From: Scenedesmus sp. ARA3 | Lineage: Eukaryota; Chlorophyta; Chlorophyceae; Sphaeropleales; Scenedesmaceae | DNA length: 22,337 bases | Assembly (NCBI GenBank): GCA_004335835.1 | Contig: RWJK01000877.1 | Coordinates: 1 to 22,337 of the forward strand | Direction of reading: 5' to 3' | Shown: piece after piece, positions 20,076 through 22,337 of the stretch | Position numbering within the stretch: the stretch's first letter is position 1 | How the letters are laid out: every line of letters begins with the position of its first letter | Program-made: the position numbers and the translations under genes | The notes under the pieces: generated by a model | The model's input: only the letters and a program-made list of their open reading frames with translations | Databases searched by the model: none | What the model was told of the DNA's origin: nothing

Positions 20076-22278
20076 AGGCACGACACCGCGGAGACCATTG
20101 AGCGCTGCCACGCGCAGGGCATCGCGGTGAAGATGGTGACTGGCGACCAGGCGCTGATCGGCGTGGAGACTGCACGCCAGCTGGGCATGGGCACCAACAT
20201 ACACAAGATAGAGGTGCTGCTGCAGGTGGGGCCAGGATGTGCATTGTCAGTTGTTTTGGCGGTTCTGTGGAAGGTGCAGGTGGTGCCACAAGTTGGGTGG
20301 GATTCACAGCATTCGTTGTTGTTTGGTGTTCTACAAGATAGAGGTGTTGCTGCAGGTGGAGCGGCATCTGCAATGTGGGTGTTTGGCCGGTGCTGTACAA
20401 ATGTGCTGCAGGTGAGGCGAGATGTACAGTGAGTGTTCTGCTGCATGCTGCAAAGAGGTCTGATGCCCGACCTGACTTTGTGTGCTGCTGCTGCAGGCCA
20501 AGGCCGGGGGCGGGCTGGTTGATGGCCATGCCGATGTGGGTCAGCTGTTGCAGGGCACTGACTGTTTGTATGAGCAGGCTGCACCTGCACTGTTCTGCTG
20601 CTGCAGGCCAAGGCCGGGGGCGGGCTGGTTGATGGCCATGCTGATGTGGGTCAGCTGGTGGAGGCGGCAGACGGCTTTGCTGAGGTCTTCCCTGAGCACA
20701 AGTTTGAGATCGTGGCCATGCTGCAGGTGAGCGGATGCAGCAGAATAGCGGTTGCGTATCTGTTGCAGCACAGCGCAAGGTGTAGTTAGTGATTAAGATG
20801 TAGCAGCTGAATCCACATGCGCCATGTGCGTCACTTACGAATTCCTGCGCTCCAGGTGGTGCAGATAACTGGCAGCCATGGTGTGGTTATAAATGGGATA
20901 ACAGCCTGTGTTGTGCGCTGCTGCCTCTGGCACCTCGAATGCAGGCGCGCGACTACATGGTGGGCATGACATTATGCATAGATCTGAGCAGAACACGATG
21001 TATTGCCTGTGCGCTGCAACCTCTGCCTCCACACATTTCGCAGGCGCGCGACCACATGGTGGGCATGACGGGTGACGGCGGTTGGATTTTGATCCATTGC
21101 TCACAGCCTGTGCTGTGTGCTGCTGCCCCTGCTGCCTCATCCCCCCTCATGACTAGGGTCGCGACCACATGGTGGGCATGACGGGTGACGGCGTGAACGA
21201 CGCGCCCGCGCTGAAGAAGGCGGACGTGGGCATCGCGGTGCACGGCGCCACAGAGGCGGCCCGCGGCGCAGCAGACATCGTGCTGGTGAGAGGGTGTGGC
21301 AGGCGCACAGCCGATATGCGGGGGGCAATTTACCAGGAAGCATGCTGTGATGACTCAATTGTCCGGGATAAAACAGTGTCTGCCGTAGTAGCCAGGGGAT
21401 GCTTACCAGGAGCCTTTGACACATTGACCTGCCTCCGCTGTTGGCTATGGTTGAACATACTGAGTTGTGCAAGCGTTCTAACACCGCTGCCTGCACTTGG
21501 CTTTTCCCCCGCAGACAAAGCTGGGGCTGTCGGTGATTTTGGAGGCGGCAATCGTCAGACTGAGCTACCTGTTTCTGCACAACTCCACGCGCTTGTCATT
21601 GCTGCCTGCGCTTACTTCCCCACGCAGATGGAGCCTGGGCTTTCTGTGATTGTGGAGGCGGTGATTGGCGCTCTCAGCATCTTCCCGACATCAATGTGCC
21701 CTGTTACTGCTGCCTGCACATCCTGCTGCAGACAGAGCCCGGGCTGTCCGTCATTGTGGAGGCGGTGATTGGGGCGCGCTGCATCTTCCAGCGCATGACC
21801 ACCTACGCCAAGTACACCGTGGCCATGACCTTCCGGGTGTGCTTCACCTTTGGCATCCTGACCATCGCCTACAACTGGTGAGGCGCTTGTGTACAGGCTG
21901 GCAGCACTACAAAGGCCGTCCTGCCTGCTTTGCTAGCGCTGTGTTAGGCCTGCTTGTTTCGAGAGAGGATAGTTACATGTGGATCCTGGCACCATCTAAG
22001 ATGGTATGAGCCACAACTTTGCTGACCAACGCCTGCAACTGGTGAGACTGCAATACATACCAAGTATGAGAACAGGATGTGCTGGCTTGGGTGAATGTAT
22101 TGGGGCACAGCTGCTTTGCTGGGCATCCTCGCCATCGCCTACTACTGGTGTGTTACCCAAATGCAGCTGCGCAAAGGCACTGGGTGAGCTTACATGCATT
22201 GACAGTACAGGGTGTGGTGACATGCAAGACATCACTTGTGCAGAATATCGTGTAAGCTGGATCTCACCAGGGTACCCT

Positions 22279-22337
<59 letters not shown>
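13832..22337 (+). CDS. plasma-membrane-type H+-ATPase, P-type P3A (16 exons, partial at right edge)
   Basis: Exons are 13832-13844, 14621-14784, 15037-15134, 15534-15627, 16298-16402, 16661-16816, 17365-17482, 17638-17708, 18023-18131, 18434-18679, 19005-19243, 19450-19634, 20078-20225, 20607-20726, 21157-21285 and 21732-21877. All phases match over 2141 nt (713 residues). M1-M2 are [20 protein letters not shown] and [13 protein letters not shown]. The actuator loop has an acidic spacer ([15 protein letters not shown]) and TGES (about 217-220). M4 has PIAMPTVLS. The phosphorylated Asp is in DKTGTLT (about 370). KGAP, VTGDQ and TGDGVNDAP mark the nucleotide and hinge regions, and [11 protein letters not shown] starts M5. 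The family pumps H+ outward at the expense of ATP and sets the membrane potential. M6 with the conserved proton-binding Asp, later segments and the regulatory tail lie beyond the edge. The 13-nt first exon (MSST) is inferred; the alternative is an intronless start at ATG 14584. Many introns carry exon-end copies. Confidence 0.95.
13841..14003 (+). repeat. copy of the exon 1 donor region of the H+-ATPase
   Basis: ACAG|GTGCGCGGCC at the proposed exon 1 donor (13844/13845) recurs at 13987-14000, 146 bp downstream. The match is short but of the same type as the other exon-end copies, and gives weak support to the exon 1 model. Confidence 0.4.
14053..14478. repeat. inverted pair of repeat A cores around two exon 2 copies
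   Basis: A 22-bp core (GTGCCAGGATCCACATG...) at 14053-14074 is matched at 21 of 22 bases by the reverse complement at 14457-14478. The 382 bp between them hold two truncated copies of H+-ATPase exon 2 and two copies of repeat B. No target-site duplication is obvious. Confidence 0.6.
14209..14440 (+). repeat. two truncated copies of the 5' end of H+-ATPase exon 2
   Basis: Copy 1 (14214-14292) reads [20 protein letters not shown] and SQPANGSPP, but its acceptor is changed from CAG to CAT. Copy 2 (14374-14436) reads [10 protein letters not shown] and [10 protein letters not shown] with an intact CAG. The real exon starts at 14621 ([20 protein letters not shown]). The spacings are 160 and 247 bp. 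Confidence 0.9.
14450..14518 (+). repeat. dispersed repeat A, copy before H+-ATPase exon 2
   Basis: The block runs GAGGATAGTTACATG, TCCTGGCACCAT, GGATGGTATGAGC, TTGAACACATGG. Similar blocks lie at about 655-735 and 21962-22015, with a core-only copy reversed at 14053-14074 and a decayed one at about 16843-16868. ACCATC and GATGGT-like halves pair into a short stem in each long copy. Confidence 0.7.
15476..15533 (+). repeat. CTG microsatellite directly before H+-ATPase exon 4
   Basis: An almost pure (CTG)n run ends in the acceptor CCAG at 15533, so the repeat takes the place of the polypyrimidine tract. Confidence 0.85.
16010..16101 (+). repeat. dispersed repeat C, copy in H+-ATPase intron 4
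   Basis: It reads TCCTTGTCCTTCTCTTACTT, GAGCATAGGCTCAATCCGGC and CTGCTTCTGATGCGTAGGAC. It matches the minus strand at 6775-6865. Confidence 0.7.
16866..16917 (+). repeat. truncated copy of the 3' end of H+-ATPase exon 6
   Basis: It repeats ATCCTGGGCGAGGAGGAGGA and GCGCCCATGCAG|GT, 98 bp after the true end at 16816. The offset is not a multiple of three, so this donor would shift the frame. Confidence 0.8.
16985..17250 (+). repeat. duplicated unit with a decayed copy of the 5' end of H+-ATPase exon 7
   Basis: At 17146-17190 the sequence translates [15 protein letters not shown], almost the TGES segment of the real exon (17365), but with Arg for Ser and without a clean CAG acceptor (GCGG before ATC). 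The flanks CAGCATACGGCTTG and AAGCATACAGCTTG (16990 and 17198), each followed by GCAGCTGAAAC, show a unit near 208 bp. Confidence 0.85.
18203..18240 (+). repeat. copy of the 3' end of H+-ATPase exon 9 with a usable in-frame donor
   Basis: GGCAGCTACGGCTGCTCCAT with GGGGCAG|GTGGGC repeats the end of exon 9 102 bp downstream. The frame between 18131 and 18233 is open, so use of this donor would insert 34 residues in phase. Its donor is a better consensus than the upstream GTCGGC. Confidence 0.8.
18772..18945 (+). repeat. two truncated copies of the 3' end of H+-ATPase exon 10
   Basis: Copies at about 18772-18838 (TLNKLSID, then CCCATGGGAG|GTGGGT) and about 18903-18945 ([12 protein letters not shown]) follow the true exon end at 18679 ([18 protein letters not shown]). 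Flanking GCATGCATGCAGTG segments are shared, giving units near 130-140 bp. Confidence 0.85.
19779..19825 (+). repeat. copy of the 3' end of H+-ATPase exon 12
   Basis: ATCCGACCCGCCAAG|GTGAG with CTGCTGCTGCT repeats TTCGACCCACCGAG|GTGAG and the start of the intron at 19621-19665. Only about 15 exon bases are included. Confidence 0.7.
20333..20362 (+). repeat. copy of the 3' end of H+-ATPase exon 13
   Basis: AAGATAGAGGTGTTGCTGCAG|GTGGAG copies the end at 20225 with a 130-bp offset, which would shift the frame if used. Confidence 0.75.
20483..20550 (+). repeat. truncated copy of the 5' end of H+-ATPase exon 14
   Basis: TGCTGCTGCAG|GCCAAGGCC and the frame [17 protein letters not shown] are repeated 110 bp before the real exon start (20607). 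The first 50 or so exon bases are nearly unchanged, so two almost equal acceptors compete. Confidence 0.9.
20942..21084 (+). repeat. two truncated copies of the 5' end of H+-ATPase exon 15
   Basis: Copies start at 20945 (ARDYMVGM) and 21044 ([12 protein letters not shown]) after CAG acceptors. The real exon starts at 21157 after a TAG acceptor and reads [17 protein letters not shown]. Confidence 0.9.
21512..21700 (+). repeat. two truncated copies of the 5' end of H+-ATPase exon 16
   Basis: Copies start at 21515 ([14 protein letters not shown]) and 21628 ([19 protein letters not shown]), each after a CAG acceptor. The real exon starts at 21732 ([20 protein letters not shown]). The spacings are 113 and 104 bp, neither of which keeps frame. 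Confidence 0.9.
21962..22015 (+). repeat. dispersed repeat A, right copy
   Basis: GAGGATAGTTACATGTGGAT, CCTGGCACCATCTAAGATGG and TATGAGCCACAAC match the other two long copies. The stem ACCATCT/AGATGGT is perfect here. Confidence 0.7.
22020..22152 (+). repeat. two short copies of the 3' end of H+-ATPase exon 16
   Basis: ACCAACGCCTGCAACTG|GTGAG (near 22041) and GGCATCCTCGCCATCGCCTA with CTACTG|GTGTG (near 22148) echo the true end ATCGCCTACAACTG|GTGAGG at 21877. Confidence 0.75.
22280..22337 (+). repeat. CTG microsatellite running off the right edge
   Basis: About 19 perfect units reach the end of the window. By analogy with other introns of this gene it may lead up to the next acceptor. Confidence 0.95.

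Noticed and set aside
20942..21877. Mutually exclusive cassette exons in the H+-ATPase
   Set aside because: The extra copies of exons 15 and 16 lack most of the exon and a matching donor, and their offsets shift the frame.
1172..22337. Operon-like transport cluster (antiporter plus proton pump)
   Set aside because: The genes are on opposite strands, each with its own introns, and an unrelated gene lies between them. Functional coupling through the proton gradient is general and not evidence of a cluster.

Overview
The window looks like nuclear DNA of a eukaryote, most likely a chlorophycean green alga. It is moderately GC-rich, full of CTG/CAG microsatellites, and carries genes split into many short exons with GT-AG introns. 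The plasma-membrane H+-ATPase has the algal acidic spacer before its TGES motif. The genus cannot be fixed from this sequence; a Scenedesmus/Tetradesmus-like alga is a guess from the repeat style. I see no bacterial operon, RNA gene, CRISPR array or insertion sequence.

Layout. (1) 1-574, +: possible 3' end of a gene that starts outside the window. (2) 1172-9191, -: a seven-exon major facilitator transporter of the DHA1 drug:H+ antiporter type; the exons join to an intact 503-codon frame. (3) 9192-10602: no convincing gene. (4) 10603-12504, -: a seven-exon gene for an unrecognised 315-residue protein with a poly-Leu membrane segment and a C-terminal coiled coil. I reconstructed it from matching splice phases, because no single long ORF shows it. 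(5) 12505-13831: intergenic, with two doubtful ORFs and a (CTG)31 tract. (6) 13832 to the window end, +: a P-type (P3A) H+-ATPase, 16 exons in phase, about 713 residues from the N-terminus into the membrane domain, running off the right edge.

The most unusual feature is what fills the introns. Most exons of the transporter and the pump, and at least one of the unknown gene, are accompanied by one to four diverged, truncated copies of one end of the exon, together with its splice site and neighbouring intron. I call these exon echoes. They are tandem units of about 50-275 bp with one breakpoint inside the exon, so splicing can remove them. Two of them (at 18233 and 1639) keep the reading frame open and could act as alternative splice sites. 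Short dispersed repeats (named A, B and C here) recur in introns of different genes. CTG microsatellites often sit directly before 3' splice sites.

Functionally, the pump would build the proton gradient that a DHA1 antiporter consumes. The genes are separate transcription units and nothing in the sequence shows co-regulation.
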